A stretch of DNA of 64,000 nucleotides from JAOARY01 sp045345765 (GCA_045345765.1 CP148265.1:806001-870000), one strand, 5' to 3'; counted from the stretch's first letter, positions 17,722 to 29,845 are shown. Numbers and translations are program-made. Notes: a model not told the origin generated them from the letters alone.

Positions 17722-17778
17722 TATAATTCCTCCCTATTATTTATATCTTTTAAATTTTTAAAATATTTGATTTTTAAA

Positions 17779-17806
17779 AATAAGTAGAGCAATTGCTCTA
17801 CTTATT
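17779..17806 (-). terminator. Perfect 28-base palindrome terminator between terD copies
   Basis: AATAAGTAGAGC and its exact complement meet at CAATTG with no loop, followed on the minus strand by TTTTTAAAAATC. It lies after the first terD stop, so the exchanger-terD pair may form a transcript partly separate from the downstream terD genes. Confidence 0.7.
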
Positions 17807-17869
17807 ATGGTTGATATCACTCAACATTTATAAAGAATTTTAAAATAATTTTTCTATATTTTATATTTA

Positions 17870-18451
17870 TTAACCTACACTAATTCCAAAGTTTCCACAA
17901 AGAGCACCAAGTCCACCTTCAAATCCACTTCCTATTGCACTAAACTTCCACTCTGCGCCATGTCTATATAATTCTCCAACAACAACTGCTGTTTCAACAG
18001 AGAAATCTTCTGATAAATCATATCTGATTAACTCTTCATTATTTTCTTCATTTACTATTCTTATAAAAGCATTAGTTACTTGACCAAAATTTTGATTTCT
18101 AGCAGTTGCATCATGGATTGTAACTGTAAATGCAATCTTTGAAACCTCTGCTGGTACTTTATCTAATTCTATTTTGATTTGTTCATCATCGCCTTCACCT
18201 TCTCCAGTTCTATTATCTCCTAAATGAGTAACAGAATTCGATGGATGTTTTAAATTATTATAAAATACAAAGTCAGCATCAGAAGATACCTTTCCGCTTT
18301 CAGAAACTAAAAACGCTGCTGTATCTAAGTCAAAATCATGTCCGCCATCATACTTATTCGTATCCCATCCTAAACCTGCAATTACATTTTTAATTCCTGG
18401 GTTAGTCTTTGTTAAATCTACCTTTTGTCCTTTTTGTAAACTTATAGCCAT
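17870..18451 (-). CDS. terD: TerD-family stress protein
   Basis: Canonical TerD of 193 residues with AGLGWDTNKYDGGHDFDLDT, FYNNLKHPSNSVTHLGDN and the GEGEGDDEQIKIEL block, and C-terminal GSGFEGGLGALCGNFG. One acidic-site Ser/Ala position reads DTAAFL instead of DASAFL, a mild change. It lies 40 bases after the cation-exchanger gene, so the two are likely cotranscribed. Nearly every landmark is shared with the next copy, pointing to tandem duplication. Confidence 0.95.
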   Translation of the reverse strand: MAISLQKGQKVDLTKTNPGIKNVIAGLGWDTNKYDGGHDFDLDTAAFLVSESGKVSSDADFVFYNNLKHPSNSVTHLGDNRTGEGEGDDEQIKIELDKVPAEVSKIAFTVTIHDATARNQNFGQVTNAFIRIVNEENNEELIRYDLSEDFSVETAVVVGELYRHGAEWKFSAIGSGFEGGLGALCGNFGISVG

Positions 18452-18491
18452 GAATTATTCACTCCTTTAAATTTTTTATAATAAATTGTTA

Positions 18492-19511
18492 TTACATTAC
18501 TATACCTAAAGCTTTTGCACCTATATAACCTATAAACAGTATATAAACTCCAAGCATTAAATAAGCATCTTTCTTGTGAACTCCATCTTTTTTAAGTAAT
18601 AGTCCACCTGTTGTCAACATTGATAATACAACGAATGCCAAAACCCCAATATTTTGAGTAAAATTAGCTTCCATACCTTGTGACCCAGCTAAAAGCATTG
18701 GAAATCCTAAACAAACGCAGATATCAAATATATTAGAACCAATCGCATTTGATACAGCTCCATCAACATCACCTCTACGTGATGATTTAACTGATAAAAG
18801 TGTATCTGGTATAGAAGTACAAGCTGCTAATATAATTACTGAAACAATAAACTCAGGAATATTTAAACTGCCTGATACAACTATTGCTGATTGGATAATA
18901 GCATCAATACTAAACCAAATAGCTCCAATTGTTAACACTGACCAAAATATAATTTTAGAATAAGACATATCTTCTTCAATTTCTTCATCTTCCTCATTCG
19001 AAGCTGCTTTATCTGATCTATATTTCTTAGTTTGTAAATAAAGTACAACTATATACATTGTGTATATTCCTAATAATATAAGACCTGATATATAGTTATA
19101 ATTTCCTAAATAAGTAAATATAGCCAATGCACCTATTGAAAGTAAATAAAAGAATGAATCTCTTAATGTAACCTTCTTATCAACTTTAACTGTTAAACTA
19201 ACACCTTTATAAGCTAATATACTTGCCATTGGTATTAATAAAATATTAAACACTGCTGATCCTGAAACTGTTGGTAATCCAACATCTGAAAATTTACCAT
19301 AAAATAAAACTGCTATCATTGCGGTTGAAAATTCAGGGAATGATGAACTTATAGCATCAAATGTTGCTCCCCTAACCGATGTTGGTATATTAAGCTTTAG
19401 CCCTAATATATGTAATACATCACCTAATTTGTCTGATGCCTTACTAACAACATATGACATAAGTATTAACGCCACAACTGCTAAAGGCAAATTGTTAATG
19501 AATTCGAACAT
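18492..19511 (-). CDS. Sodium/calcium exchanger family membrane protein in the Ter operon
   Basis: Cation antiporter of the CaCA superfamily, 339 residues with about ten helices in two inverted halves. The alpha repeats are seen as GATFDAISSSFPEFSTAM (about residues 48-65) and ACTSIPDTLLSVKSSRRGDVD with AIGSNIFDICVCLGFP (about 231-270). An acidic cytosolic loop (NEEDEEIEEDM, near 172-182) divides them. Such exchangers recur beside TerD genes and fit the calcium-dependent nature of TerD. It is the first gene of the minus-strand run, reading away from the DUF1836 gene. AGGAGG precedes the ATG. Confidence 0.88.
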   Translation of the reverse strand: MFEFINNLPLAVVALILMSYVVSKASDKLGDVLHILGLKLNIPTSVRGATFDAISSSFPEFSTAMIAVLFYGKFSDVGLPTVSGSAVFNILLIPMASILAYKGVSLTVKVDKKVTLRDSFFYLLSIGALAIFTYLGNYNYISGLILLGIYTMYIVVLYLQTKKYRSDKAASNEEDEEIEEDMSYSKIIFWSVLTIGAIWFSIDAIIQSAIVVSGSLNIPEFIVSVIILAACTSIPDTLLSVKSSRRGDVDGAVSNAIGSNIFDICVCLGFPMLLAGSQGMEANFTQNIGVLAFVVLSMLTTGGLLLKKDGVHKKDAYLMLGVYILFIGYIGAKALGIVM

Positions 19512-19853
19512 ATAATCCTCCTAATTATTAGTCTATAACACCTTTATATATCTACCCAAAATAGATTAAAAAAATATTATATTTCTCTACTTATTATAAT
19601 TAATAAAAATTAAAATTACCTTAAATTCATATTAATTATTTCAATTTTTATAAAGATGCTACTTTATGACTATATCGATATTTGTTTATGTAGTTTCTAA
19701 AACCACTTATTGATTTATCAATATAATACCATCAGTTTTTTAAAGTTGCAATAGGCGTTTATTCCTATTAAAGCTTTTTTTAATTAATTTTCTTCTATTT
19801 TCTTAGTTTATCTCTTATTTTCTAACCAAACCATATTATTTAGTTACAAAATG

Positions 19854-19882
19854 TTTACACGTAGTTTTTAATACTATATAAT
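19854..19882 (+). promoter_or_regulatory. Promoter of the DUF1836 gene in the divergent Ter intergenic region
   Basis: TTTACA (19854-19859), 17-base spacer, perfect TATAAT (19877-19882). The predicted start near 19889 leaves a leader of only about 14 bases before the ATG at 19903. The 381-base gap 19512-19902 separates the divergent halves of the Ter island, and otherwise shows only AT-rich DNA. Confidence 0.75.
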
Positions 19883-19902
19883 ATAAATACGAGGTGAGTA
19901 TG

Positions 19903-20499
19903 ATGGAATTAAATAAATTACTAAATATAATAAGCGAGATGTCGCTAAATGAAAACATAGATTTAAAAGAGATTCCCAATATGGATCTTTATATGGAACA
20001 AGTAACTTCTTTTATGGATGATAAACTTTCACATCTAAAAAGAAATGAAAAAGAAAAAATTCTTACAAAAACAATGATTAATAATTACACCAAACAAGGG
20101 CTCCTAATGTCTCCTAATAAGAAAAAATACTCTAAAGACCATATGATTTTAATGCTTATTGTTTATTATCTAAAACAAATACTTTCATTAGATGATATAA
20201 AAAGTCTAATTGAACCAGTATTAAATGATATGTCTACAACTGAAGATGATTTGATTCCTTTGGAAGATATCTACTCTATATTCTCAGACTTAAAAAAAGT
20301 TACATTTGAAAACTTCGAAAATGATATAACTAAAAAATATAATATAATAAAAGAAAAAACTAAGAATATAGAGGAAAATGATAAAAAGGAAAAAACCTTA
20401 GCTGAATTATTTTTAATAGTAATAATGTTAAGCGCACAAGCTCATGCCCAAAAACGTCTTTGCGAAAAAATAATAGATGAATTTTTTGATCTAAAATAA
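19903..20499 (+). CDS. DUF1836 protein, probable MerR-like regulator
   Basis: Protein of 199 residues in the DUF1836 family. The core LTKTMINNYTKQGLLMSP-type stretch (about residues 50-68) followed by KKKYSKDHMILMLIVYYLKQ and ILSLDDIKSLIEP reads like a MerR-type winged helix, so DNA binding is a fair inference. Start chosen at ATG 19903, six bases after GAGGTG; the GTG at 19894 lies inside that ribosome site. It sits divergent to the exchanger/terD run and upstream of YceG and TelA, which makes it a candidate regulator of the Ter island. Confidence 0.78.
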   Translation: MELNKLLNIISEMSLNENIDLKEIPNMDLYMEQVTSFMDDKLSHLKRNEKEKILTKTMINNYTKQGLLMSPNKKKYSKDHMILMLIVYYLKQILSLDDIKSLIEPVLNDMSTTEDDLIPLEDIYSIFSDLKKVTFENFENDITKKYNIIKEKTKNIEENDKKEKTLAELFLIVIMLSAQAHAQKRLCEKIIDEFFDLK

Positions 20500-20501
20500 T
20501 T

Positions 20502-20551
20502 AAAGTTCTTTTTAATATTTGTGGTATAAAATATTAAAAAGAACTTTTTTA
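20502..20551 (+). terminator. Intrinsic terminator after the DUF1836 gene
   Basis: Nineteen-base arms AAAGTTCTTTTTAATATTT and AAATATTAAAAAGAACTTT, loop GTGGTATA, then a run of T. Separates the regulator from the yceG-telA transcript. Confidence 0.88.
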
Positions 20552-20616
20552 GTTAATATACTAAAAACTAAATAAAAACAAATTAAAAAAACTTTAAATA
20601 TTTAAACCTTTCTTTT

Positions 20617-20646
20617 TTGTCTGTTTTAAAATAAAATAAATATAAT
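20617..20646 (+). promoter_or_regulatory. Promoter of the yceG-telA operon
   Basis: TTGTCT (20617-20622), 18-base spacer, perfect TATAAT (20641-20646), followed by a GGAGGAATTTTT ribosome site before the ATG at 20679. Confidence 0.65.
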
Positions 20647-20678
20647 TCTTTTACCTTTTAAGATTTGGAGGAATTTTT

Positions 20679-23216
<2,538 letters not shown>

Positions 23217-23245
23217 TCTAATAAAAAATAAAAGGAAGTGAATTT

Positions 23246-24316
23246 ATGAGCGATATAATTGATTTAAACAAGGATGACAGAAGCATAGTTGAAATTGAAC
23301 AAGATGTTACAAATGAAATAAAGGCATCTAAAGAAATTGAAGTACTTGCAAATCAAGTTGATTTATCAAATGTTGAAAATGTTATGTCTTTTGGTAGTGA
23401 AACAGCAAATGAAATATCAAAATTTGCAGATAGAATCTTGGATAATATAAAAAGTACGAATATCGAAAGCTCTTCATCATTACTTTTAGAATTAAATAAA
23501 ATTATGGATAAATTTGATGCAGATGATTTTGCTGAAAAAAAACCTAGTCTACTAAGTAAAATTTTTAATAAAACAAAAAATTCTATTGAACAATTATTTA
23601 ATAAATACAATACAATGGGAACTCAAATGGATAGTGTATATGTAAAATTAAAAGAATATGAAAATGAAATAAAAAAATCAAACAATACATTAGAAGAAAT
23701 GTTAGTAAAAAATATGGAATATTTTAAAGTATTACAAAAACATATATTAGCTGGAGATTTATTAGTTCAAAGAATAGATAATGAAATACAATCATTAAAT
23801 TCAAGTACTGACGAATTAAAGGATATAAAATTACAAAGAGCAAATGAAGTCAAAGATATAATAGGTCAAAGAGTATTTGATTTAGAGTTAGCTAAAAATG
23901 TATCACTTCAGACAATGCCACAAATAAAAGTTATTCAAAAAGGTAATTATAATCTTGTTAGAAAAATAAATTCAGCATTTATAGTTACTATACCTGTATT
24001 TAAACAAAGTCTTATTCAAGCAATTACTCTAAAAAGACAAAAAAATCAAGCTGATGCACTAGCTGCATTAGATCAAAAAACTAATGAGTTACTTATGAAA
24101 AATGCACAAAATACAGCAATGCAATCAAAAACAATCGCAGAATTATCTTCTGGTTCTTCAATAAAAATAGAAACACTAACAAAAACTTGGGAAACTATAA
24201 CTAAAGGAATTGAAGAAACAAAACAAATAGAAGAAAAAGCTAGACAAGAAAGAATAGATGGAACTAATAAATTACTAGAAATCCAAAATGATTTTAAAGA
24301 AAAATTTAAACATTAA
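23246..24316 (+). CDS. telA: TelA-family toxic anion resistance protein
   Basis: Protein of 356 residues, mostly alpha-helical, in the TelA/KlaA family (PF05816; YceH in B. subtilis). The diagnostic parts are LVQRIDNEIQSLNSS at about residue 172, ELAKNVSLQTMPQIKVIQKGN near 211, IVTIPVFKQSLIQAITLKRQ at about 245 and the long coiled C-terminus with SGSSIKIETLTKTWETI. No membrane segment. It is 29 bases behind the yceG-like gene with AAAGGAAGTG as ribosome site, and closes the plus-strand half of the Ter island before a terminator. Confidence 0.94.
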   Translation: MSDIIDLNKDDRSIVEIEQDVTNEIKASKEIEVLANQVDLSNVENVMSFGSETANEISKFADRILDNIKSTNIESSSSLLLELNKIMDKFDADDFAEKKPSLLSKIFNKTKNSIEQLFNKYNTMGTQMDSVYVKLKEYENEIKKSNNTLEEMLVKNMEYFKVLQKHILAGDLLVQRIDNEIQSLNSSTDELKDIKLQRANEVKDIIGQRVFDLELAKNVSLQTMPQIKVIQKGNYNLVRKINSAFIVTIPVFKQSLIQAITLKRQKNQADALAALDQKTNELLMKNAQNTAMQSKTIAELSSGSSIKIETLTKTWETITKGIEETKQIEEKARQERIDGTNKLLEIQNDFKEKFKH

Positions 24317-24324
24317 ATAAAATA

Positions 24325-24372
24325 AAGGTAGTATGAAAATGAGTTTTTTTCATTTTAATACTACCTTAAAAA
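24325..24372 (+). terminator. Intrinsic terminator after telA
   Basis: Arms AAGGTAGTATGAAAATGA and TCATTTTAATACTACCTT around a GTTTTTT loop, then an A/T run. Confidence 0.87.
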
Positions 24373-24406
24373 ATCACATTATTTTCTTGCTAAATTTCTT
24401 CACCAA

Positions 24407-24456
24407 CACCATTTGACAAAGAACAAAATCTTTACTAGCACCATTTGACAAAGAAC
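24407..24456. repeat. Two 18-base direct repeats, 32-base period
   Basis: CACCATTTGACAAAGAAC occurs at 24407-24424 and again at 24439-24456, between the telA terminator and the HD-GYP gene. On the minus strand each reads GTTCTTTGTCAAATGGTG, which resembles from memory the terminal repeats of ISL3-type insertion sequences. No transposase is present nearby, so this may be a relic of an element end. Confidence 0.6.
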
Positions 24457-24463
24457 CTTAAAA

Positions 24464-24495
24464 AAAAATGTTATCTATATATTATAGACAACATC
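24464..24495 (-). terminator. Terminator overlapping the 3' end of the HD-GYP gene
   Basis: On the minus strand ATGTTGTCTATA and its complement TATAGATAACAT form a near-perfect stem followed by nine T. The first arm encodes the last codons of the protein, so stop codon and terminator are fused. Confidence 0.85.
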
Positions 24496-25563
24496 CTTTA
24501 TTATTATATTCATAGACTTCGACGATAAAAGATCTATTATTTCATTTGTCAAAAATTTTTCTTTTATTATTTGTATTTTTGGTCTTAATGGGTATTTTTT
24601 ATTTATCTCTATAACCTTCCCGATTTTATTATTACTAAGCTTTATGATAGTTCCTACAGGATAAGGAACAATTTTTTTAATAAAACTATCTATTAAAAGA
24701 CAATCAAATTTAGTTCCAGAAAGAGTCATCATATATTCTATTGCTTGATTTGGTAGCATTCCATATCGATATGGTCTATTTGATGTTAAAGCATCATATA
24801 CATCCGCAATTGCAACTATTTTTGAATATTCATGTACTTCATTTGATTTCTTTTGATTTGGATATCCTTTTCCATCCTCATTTTCGTGATGCTCAAGTAC
24901 GATTCTTCTTATATTCGAATTTAAATTTGTATTCTTTGTAAGATAATCAAAACCTAATTTAGGATGCTTTCTAACAATTTCATATTCTTCTTTTGTTAAC
25001 TTATCTTTTTTATTTAGTATTTCATTTGGTACAAATATCTTTCCAACATCATGTAGTAGTGCTCCTGTTGATATGTCATACAAATCATATTTATTAAAAC
25101 CCATAGAAATTGCTGTGACTAAAGATAATATTCCAACACTCAAACTATGCATATAAGTATAATTATCTGCTGATTTTATATCTACCAAATTCACCATCAA
25201 ATCTTTTTCGTAAAAAAGTTCATCAACTATATCATGTGCCACCTTAGATAAATTTTTTATTTGATTATTTAATTTTTTTGCATTTATATCTTTTGAATCA
25301 TCTAAATTAGCAATTGTTTTAAATGTATTTACTAAATTCATTCTAGCTCTAGTTTTTATTTCTGGTTTTATTATATCTTCTATTATTTCATCTGAATATT
25401 CATCTTTTACATAAACAGCTGAAAATCCATTTAATCTAAGATTATTAATTCTACTTTGGGTAAGCTTTTCATTTTCTCTTAATAATACATTCCCAAATTC
25501 ATTATATATACTTTTCCCCAAATAACTACCTTCTAATATTGCATTTAGTGGCAATAACCTCAT
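24475..25563 (-). CDS. HD-GYP domain c-di-GMP phosphodiesterase
   Basis: Cytosolic protein of 362 residues. An N-terminal region (MRLLPLNAILEGSYLGKSIY) typical of stand-alone clostridial HD-GYP proteins precedes the HD-GYP domain. That domain shows MHSLSVGILS at about residue 137, LLHDVGKIFVP at about 169, RKHPKLGFDYL at about 197, and the HHENEDGKGYPN motif near 225, plus YDALTSNRPYR. All metal ligands for c-di-GMP hydrolysis appear intact. Start at ATG 25563 behind GGTGGGG; the GTG nine bases earlier is inside that ribosome site. No receiver or membrane segment, so the input signal is unclear. Confidence 0.9.
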   Translation of the reverse strand: MRLLPLNAILEGSYLGKSIYNEFGNVLLRENEKLTQSRINNLRLNGFSAVYVKDEYSDEIIEDIIKPEIKTRARMNLVNTFKTIANLDDSKDINAKKLNNQIKNLSKVAHDIVDELFYEKDLMVNLVDIKSADNYTYMHSLSVGILSLVTAISMGFNKYDLYDISTGALLHDVGKIFVPNEILNKKDKLTKEEYEIVRKHPKLGFDYLTKNTNLNSNIRRIVLEHHENEDGKGYPNQKKSNEVHEYSKIVAIADVYDALTSNRPYRYGMLPNQAIEYMMTLSGTKFDCLLIDSFIKKIVPYPVGTIIKLSNNKIGKVIEINKKYPLRPKIQIIKEKFLTNEIIDLLSSKSMNIIIKDVVYNI

Positions 25564-25668
25564 AAACCCCACCCCATATTACTGCAATTTATAAAAATAT
25601 CTTATATTTAATTATATATTTTAAATGTATTTATTTCAAACAAAGAATTTATTAATTATAAATCTTTA

Positions 25669-27645
25669 TTATAGCTTTTCTTTTATAAGACCTTTTCTAT
25701 ATGCTATTAATAAATTATTTAATAATTTAATCTGAGAATCAAGTTCTTTTCCAATGTCTGTATCTTTAACATATTTCCTTTGAATTTTTTCTAATACCTT
25801 AAGAGTCGAAACTATATCCTGTTCATGTTTTATTGCATATTCTGTTGATATAAAAGGCTCGTGAGATGCTAATCTAAGTCCATAAGAATTATATATAAGC
25901 GTATACCCAGCTATTCCAGTTTCTTTTTGATAAGCCTTTGAAAAACCACCATCAATGACTAATAGTTTTCCATTTCCTTTTATTGGACTTTCTCCATTTT
26001 TAACTTTTACAGGTACATGTCCATTTACAATGTGAGAATACTCTTTTGAAAGCTCAAATTCTTCAATTATCATATCACATATTTCTTCTTTTTCTCTAAA
26101 ATTAAAATACGGATCTTTCTTTTCTTTATGAAGTTCTTTCTCATTCACAAAATATCTTTCAAAAGTTGTCATTCTATCTTTACCAAAAAGAGGTGAATTC
26201 TTGTTACACCATAAATACCACATAAAATCACTACCAAAAGCATCTTCACGTTCATAGTCCTTAAGAAAATACTCTTCTCTTGCTAATTTATCCATCTTAT
26301 CGAGAAGTGATTTTCCTTTATATTTATGTTCACCAATTTTAACATTTCTAAAACTACCATCTTCATTCATAGGTATACAAGCATGATACATAAGATTTTT
26401 ATTAAATTTTAAATATATACTACCATTTGAAAATAAAAATTTAATATGTCTTTGAAATTTTTCACTGTTTAAAAAATAAGCTTTTAATTTTTCCATTAAC
26501 TCTTCTTCTTCCTTACTGAATTTATATGGATTTTTTGCATCCAAAGTTGGAAAATTAACATCTTCAAGTTCATATTCTTTGTTATTTATCTTTATACTTT
26601 TATTTTCTAAATCAATCTTATCCAAAAGCAATCTATCGTCCATATCATATTCTTTATTGTTTAATATAGCCTGTCCTTCAGCTTTAAATTGAATTATTGA
26701 TATTGCTTTATGCATCTTTGCTATTAATACTCTATCTTTCCTACTTATGATCTCTTCTGAAACTTTTGGCATAAATTTATCACAAGAATCCTTAGCATAT
26801 TGTTCCATTGCAAATCTTGCAAGTGGAAGCAAATTAATTGCATAACCTTCTTCTAAAGTTTCTAAATTTGCATATCTCATACATATTCGTATTACGTTAC
26901 AAATACAAGGAATAGAACCTGAAGCTGCTCCCATCCAAAGAATATCATGATTTCCCCATTGTATATCTACACTATGATGTTTTATAATATCATCCATTAT
27001 AATATGTGCACCTGGGCCTCTATCATAAATATCACCTACAATATGTAGCCTGTCTATAGCTAATCTTTGTATAAGCTTACAAATCTCTATTATAAATTCA
27101 TCTGCTCTATTTATATCAATTATAGTTTTTATTATTTCATTATAATAATTTTTTTTATTTAATCTATCTGGTTCTTCATGAAGTAATTCTTCTATTATAT
27201 ATGAGAAGTCTTTTGGTAACGCTTTTCTAACCTTTGATCTTGAGTATTTAGATGATACAACTCTGCATAATCTGATAAGTTGATCTAATTTTCTTTCATA
27301 CCAAGATATTGTATTTTCATTTTCTTTTTTTATCATCTCTATCTTTCGTTCTGGATAATAAAGCAAAGTTGCAAGCTTTTTTTTCTCTTCTTCACACATA
27401 TCCTTAAATATGTCATCAATTTTTAATTTCAAAACCCCAGAGGCATTTCTTAAAACATGACTAAATGATTCATATTCTCCATGAATATCAGTAAGAAAAT
27501 GTTCTGTCCCCTTTGGCAAATTTAATATTGCCTTTAAATTAATTATTTCACTTGAAACACTACTAATGTTTGGATATTGATTTGATAAGATTTTTAAATA
27601 ATCTAATTGTTGTTTTAACTCCTTTAAGTCTACATCTTTAACCAA
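25669..27645 (-). CDS. fbp: Fructose-1,6-bisphosphatase, class III
   Basis: Gluconeogenic phosphatase of 658 residues, the usual size for the Firmicute class III enzyme. It is a calcineurin-like metallophosphatase: FLTDIHGEYESFSHVLRNAS at about residue 41, HIVGDIYDRGPGAHI at about 196, and WGNHDILWMGAASGS at about 229 supply metal ligands. INGHVPVKVKNGESPIKGNG near 538 is also conserved. AGGAGG lies just before the ATG. No neighbours of gluconeogenesis are linked; it seems monocistronic. Confidence 0.97.
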   Translation of the reverse strand: MVKDVDLKELKQQLDYLKILSNQYPNISSVSSEIINLKAILNLPKGTEHFLTDIHGEYESFSHVLRNASGVLKLKIDDIFKDMCEEEKKKLATLLYYPERKIEMIKKENENTISWYERKLDQLIRLCRVVSSKYSRSKVRKALPKDFSYIIEELLHEEPDRLNKKNYYNEIIKTIIDINRADEFIIEICKLIQRLAIDRLHIVGDIYDRGPGAHIIMDDIIKHHSVDIQWGNHDILWMGAASGSIPCICNVIRICMRYANLETLEEGYAINLLPLARFAMEQYAKDSCDKFMPKVSEEIISRKDRVLIAKMHKAISIIQFKAEGQAILNNKEYDMDDRLLLDKIDLENKSIKINNKEYELEDVNFPTLDAKNPYKFSKEEEELMEKLKAYFLNSEKFQRHIKFLFSNGSIYLKFNKNLMYHACIPMNEDGSFRNVKIGEHKYKGKSLLDKMDKLAREEYFLKDYEREDAFGSDFMWYLWCNKNSPLFGKDRMTTFERYFVNEKELHKEKKDPYFNFREKEEICDMIIEEFELSKEYSHIVNGHVPVKVKNGESPIKGNGKLLVIDGGFSKAYQKETGIAGYTLIYNSYGLRLASHEPFISTEYAIKHEQDIVSTLKVLEKIQRKYVKDTDIGKELDSQIKLLNNLLIAYRKGLIKEKL

Positions 27646-27903
27646 TGTTCATCCTCCTTTGTTCTTTATTCCCTTTGTTTTTTCAATCCTTATTTCAAGT
27701 AAATATACATTCCAAAATATATCTACCCCTAAAAAAATATTTAATTCTATTTTAAATTGAAATAATAATATTATAAAAATCTTTTATAACAATATTTTAA
27801 TTTTGATGTTAAAATGAACTAAATACCAATTACTTATTATATATCGTTTTAAGCAAATTTTATATAAATTAAATTTTATTAAAAACATAAGGGAGTTATA
27901 TAT

Positions 27904-28806
27904 ATGAATGCAAAAATTATTTTTAATCCTAAGTCAGGTACAGGTGCTTTTTTAAAAAAATTCGAATCTATACTAGGTAAATTAATATTAAATAATGTAC
28001 TTCACAATGTTAAATCATATGAAATAGATGATAATTTAGATTTGAATACTGCAATAACAGAAAATACGGATTTTTATGACATTTATATCGCAGTTGGAGG
28101 AGATGGCACTATTCATAATATCATAAATAAAATGGCAATGAATGATATTAAAGTTCCTATACTTATAATCCCTGCTGGAACTGTTAATGACTTTGGTAAT
28201 TATTTGAAAATACCAAAAGAAGAAGATAAGTTGTATGAACTTATAAAAGATTTTAAAGTTCAAAATATAGATTTATGTATGGCAAATTCAAAATATTTTA
28301 TAAATGTTGCAGCAGCTGGACTTCTTGCTGATATTGCCATAACTACACCAAAGCAATATAAATCAATGCTTGGTAGCCTAGCCTATTATGCACATGGAAT
28401 TAGCGAAGTTCCTAAACAATTATTTAAAGATCTTAAATTTAGATTCAAAACTAAAGAAAAAGAATTTGATTTGGATGCTTATTTATTTTTGGTATTAAAT
28501 ACAACAAATGCAGGTGGATTTACTAATATGGCTCCAAAAGCATCTTTGGATGATGGGCTTTTTGATGTCTGTATAATAAAAAAATCCTTTATTATAAGTG
28601 CTGCATCTGTATTTTTTAAGCTTTTTTCAGGTGAACATATAAACGATAGTAATGTTTTATATTTTCAAACAGATTATCTTAAAGTTGAATGTATTAATAA
28701 TGAGGATTTGATTTTAGACCTAGATGGTGAACATGGTGGATTCTTCCCATGTGAATTTAAAATTGCTAAAAATAAATTGAATATAGTAATTCCAAAAGAA
28801 GTATAA
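27904..28806 (+). CDS. Diacylglycerol/lipid kinase family protein (YegS/DagK type)
   Basis: Lipid kinase of 300 residues. IIFNPKSGTG at the N-terminus and the ATP-binding loop VGGDGTIHNIINKMA (about residues 61-75) define the DAGK catalytic domain. PAGTVNDFGNYL (about 95) and NTTNAGGFTNMAPKASLDDG (about 200) are the conserved C-terminal half. It probably phosphorylates diacylglycerol in phospholipid recycling, but a sphingoid or other lipid cannot be excluded. Strong AAGGGAGTT ribosome site; followed by its own terminator. Confidence 0.9.
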   Translation: MNAKIIFNPKSGTGAFLKKFESILGKLILNNVLHNVKSYEIDDNLDLNTAITENTDFYDIYIAVGGDGTIHNIINKMAMNDIKVPILIIPAGTVNDFGNYLKIPKEEDKLYELIKDFKVQNIDLCMANSKYFINVAAAGLLADIAITTPKQYKSMLGSLAYYAHGISEVPKQLFKDLKFRFKTKEKEFDLDAYLFLVLNTTNAGGFTNMAPKASLDDGLFDVCIIKKSFIISAASVFFKLFSGEHINDSNVLYFQTDYLKVECINNEDLILDLDGEHGGFFPCEFKIAKNKLNIVIPKEV

Positions 28807-28827
28807 TATCATTATATATAAATAACA

Positions 28828-28876
28828 AAGAGGTTGTCATATCAAGCAATTTACTCAATATGACAACCTCTATTTT
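28828..28876 (+). terminator. Intrinsic terminator after the lipid kinase gene
   Basis: AAAGAGGTTGTCATAT and ATATGACAACCTCT arms with a T-run. The outer sequence resembles the ends of the dispersed palindromic element elsewhere in the window. Confidence 0.88.
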
Positions 28877-28921
28877 TTAACCATTTTTAAATAATATAAT
28901 ATTTGTTAATTTAATCCAATA

Positions 28922-29845
28922 TTATTTAGCTATATTTACATGTATCTTACTTAAATCAAGATTTTCAAAAGCAAAGAATTTATGTACTTTTTCATCTCTT
29001 AATCTATATACTACTTTTCTACCTTCTTTATCTTTTTCAACATTTATAGCCATTTCTTTAACAGTTCTTTTGTTTTTAGCTACTTTTTCTTCTATTTCAT
29101 TTTGATATTTAACTATATCTTGAGCTAATTTTTCTTTTAATACTTCTTGTTCATCACTAAGTCTTATTCTATCAATTTCTACTAATTTAGTTTCTGCAAC
29201 CTCAAAATCACAAGAATCCTTAACCACTTCTTCTTTAAGTTCTTTTTGTGAATCTACTTTAATTTCACTAGTTTCTTCTATTTTTATTTCTTCTTTTATT
29301 TCATTGTTAGTTCTTAATACTTCTTTAGTATCACCTTTTATCTCGCAAACTTCTACTTCAATTTTCTTTGATAAAGGATTTTTTTTGTATTCTCTTATCT
29401 GCTTGATTCTATTTTTAAATTCTTTTTGGTCTAATTTAAGTTCATCATTTATATGACATACTTCTTTAACTAGTTTGATTGCCTCATCTAAAGTCATATT
29501 TATATCTAATTCTTTCGCTTCTATCTTACCTTTAATATCACCTATTTTAGAAGTTTTCTTTCTAAAAATATTTTTCGCAGATAGAATCTCATCTCCTAAG
29601 CATGAATATGAATAAATCTTTGTTATATTAGAATCAATTATTTGATCATAATATCCATTAAGACTCATATAAGAAGTTTTAAATAATAGTTTTAAAGATT
29701 TATCCTTTAAAAAATATAATTTATTTCTTTCATCCTTTAAATCAATATCACTTACGTCCATCTTATCTCTTAATTTTATAGATTCATTTTCTAAAACTAA
29801 AACAGCATCTTTTAAATTAGATACTTTCTCTTTCCAATTGCACAT
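28922..29845 (-). CDS. Uncharacterised coiled-coil protein
   Basis: No family recognised. The 307-residue product has no signal peptide or membrane helix. Residues 1-165 are predominantly helical with heptad character (for example KVSNLKDAVLVLENESIKL). A highly charged, low-complexity Glu/Lys/Thr segment follows (about 170-220, EEIKIEETSEIKVDSQ). A second coiled region ends in a more ordered C-terminus (GRKVVYRLRDEKVHKFFAFE). Start chosen at ATG 29845, nine bases after GAGAGG; the ATG at 29854 directly abuts that site. Driven by the promoter at 29973-30001; a short hairpin (AAAGGT/ACCTTT near 29918-29945) lies in its leader. Confidence 0.75.
   Translation of the reverse strand: MCNWKEKVSNLKDAVLVLENESIKLRDKMDVSDIDLKDERNKLYFLKDKSLKLLFKTSYMSLNGYYDQIIDSNITKIYSYSCLGDEILSAKNIFRKKTSKIGDIKGKIEAKELDINMTLDEAIKLVKEVCHINDELKLDQKEFKNRIKQIREYKKNPLSKKIEVEVCEIKGDTKEVLRTNNEIKEEIKIEETSEIKVDSQKELKEEVVKDSCDFEVAETKLVEIDRIRLSDEQEVLKEKLAQDIVKYQNEIEEKVAKNKRTVKEMAINVEKDKEGRKVVYRLRDEKVHKFFAFENLDLSKIHVNIAK

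Noticed and set aside
24407..24456. Possible short CRISPR array
   Set aside because: Only two repeat units with one 14-base spacer and no cas genes in the window; an insertion-sequence end or simple duplication fits better.
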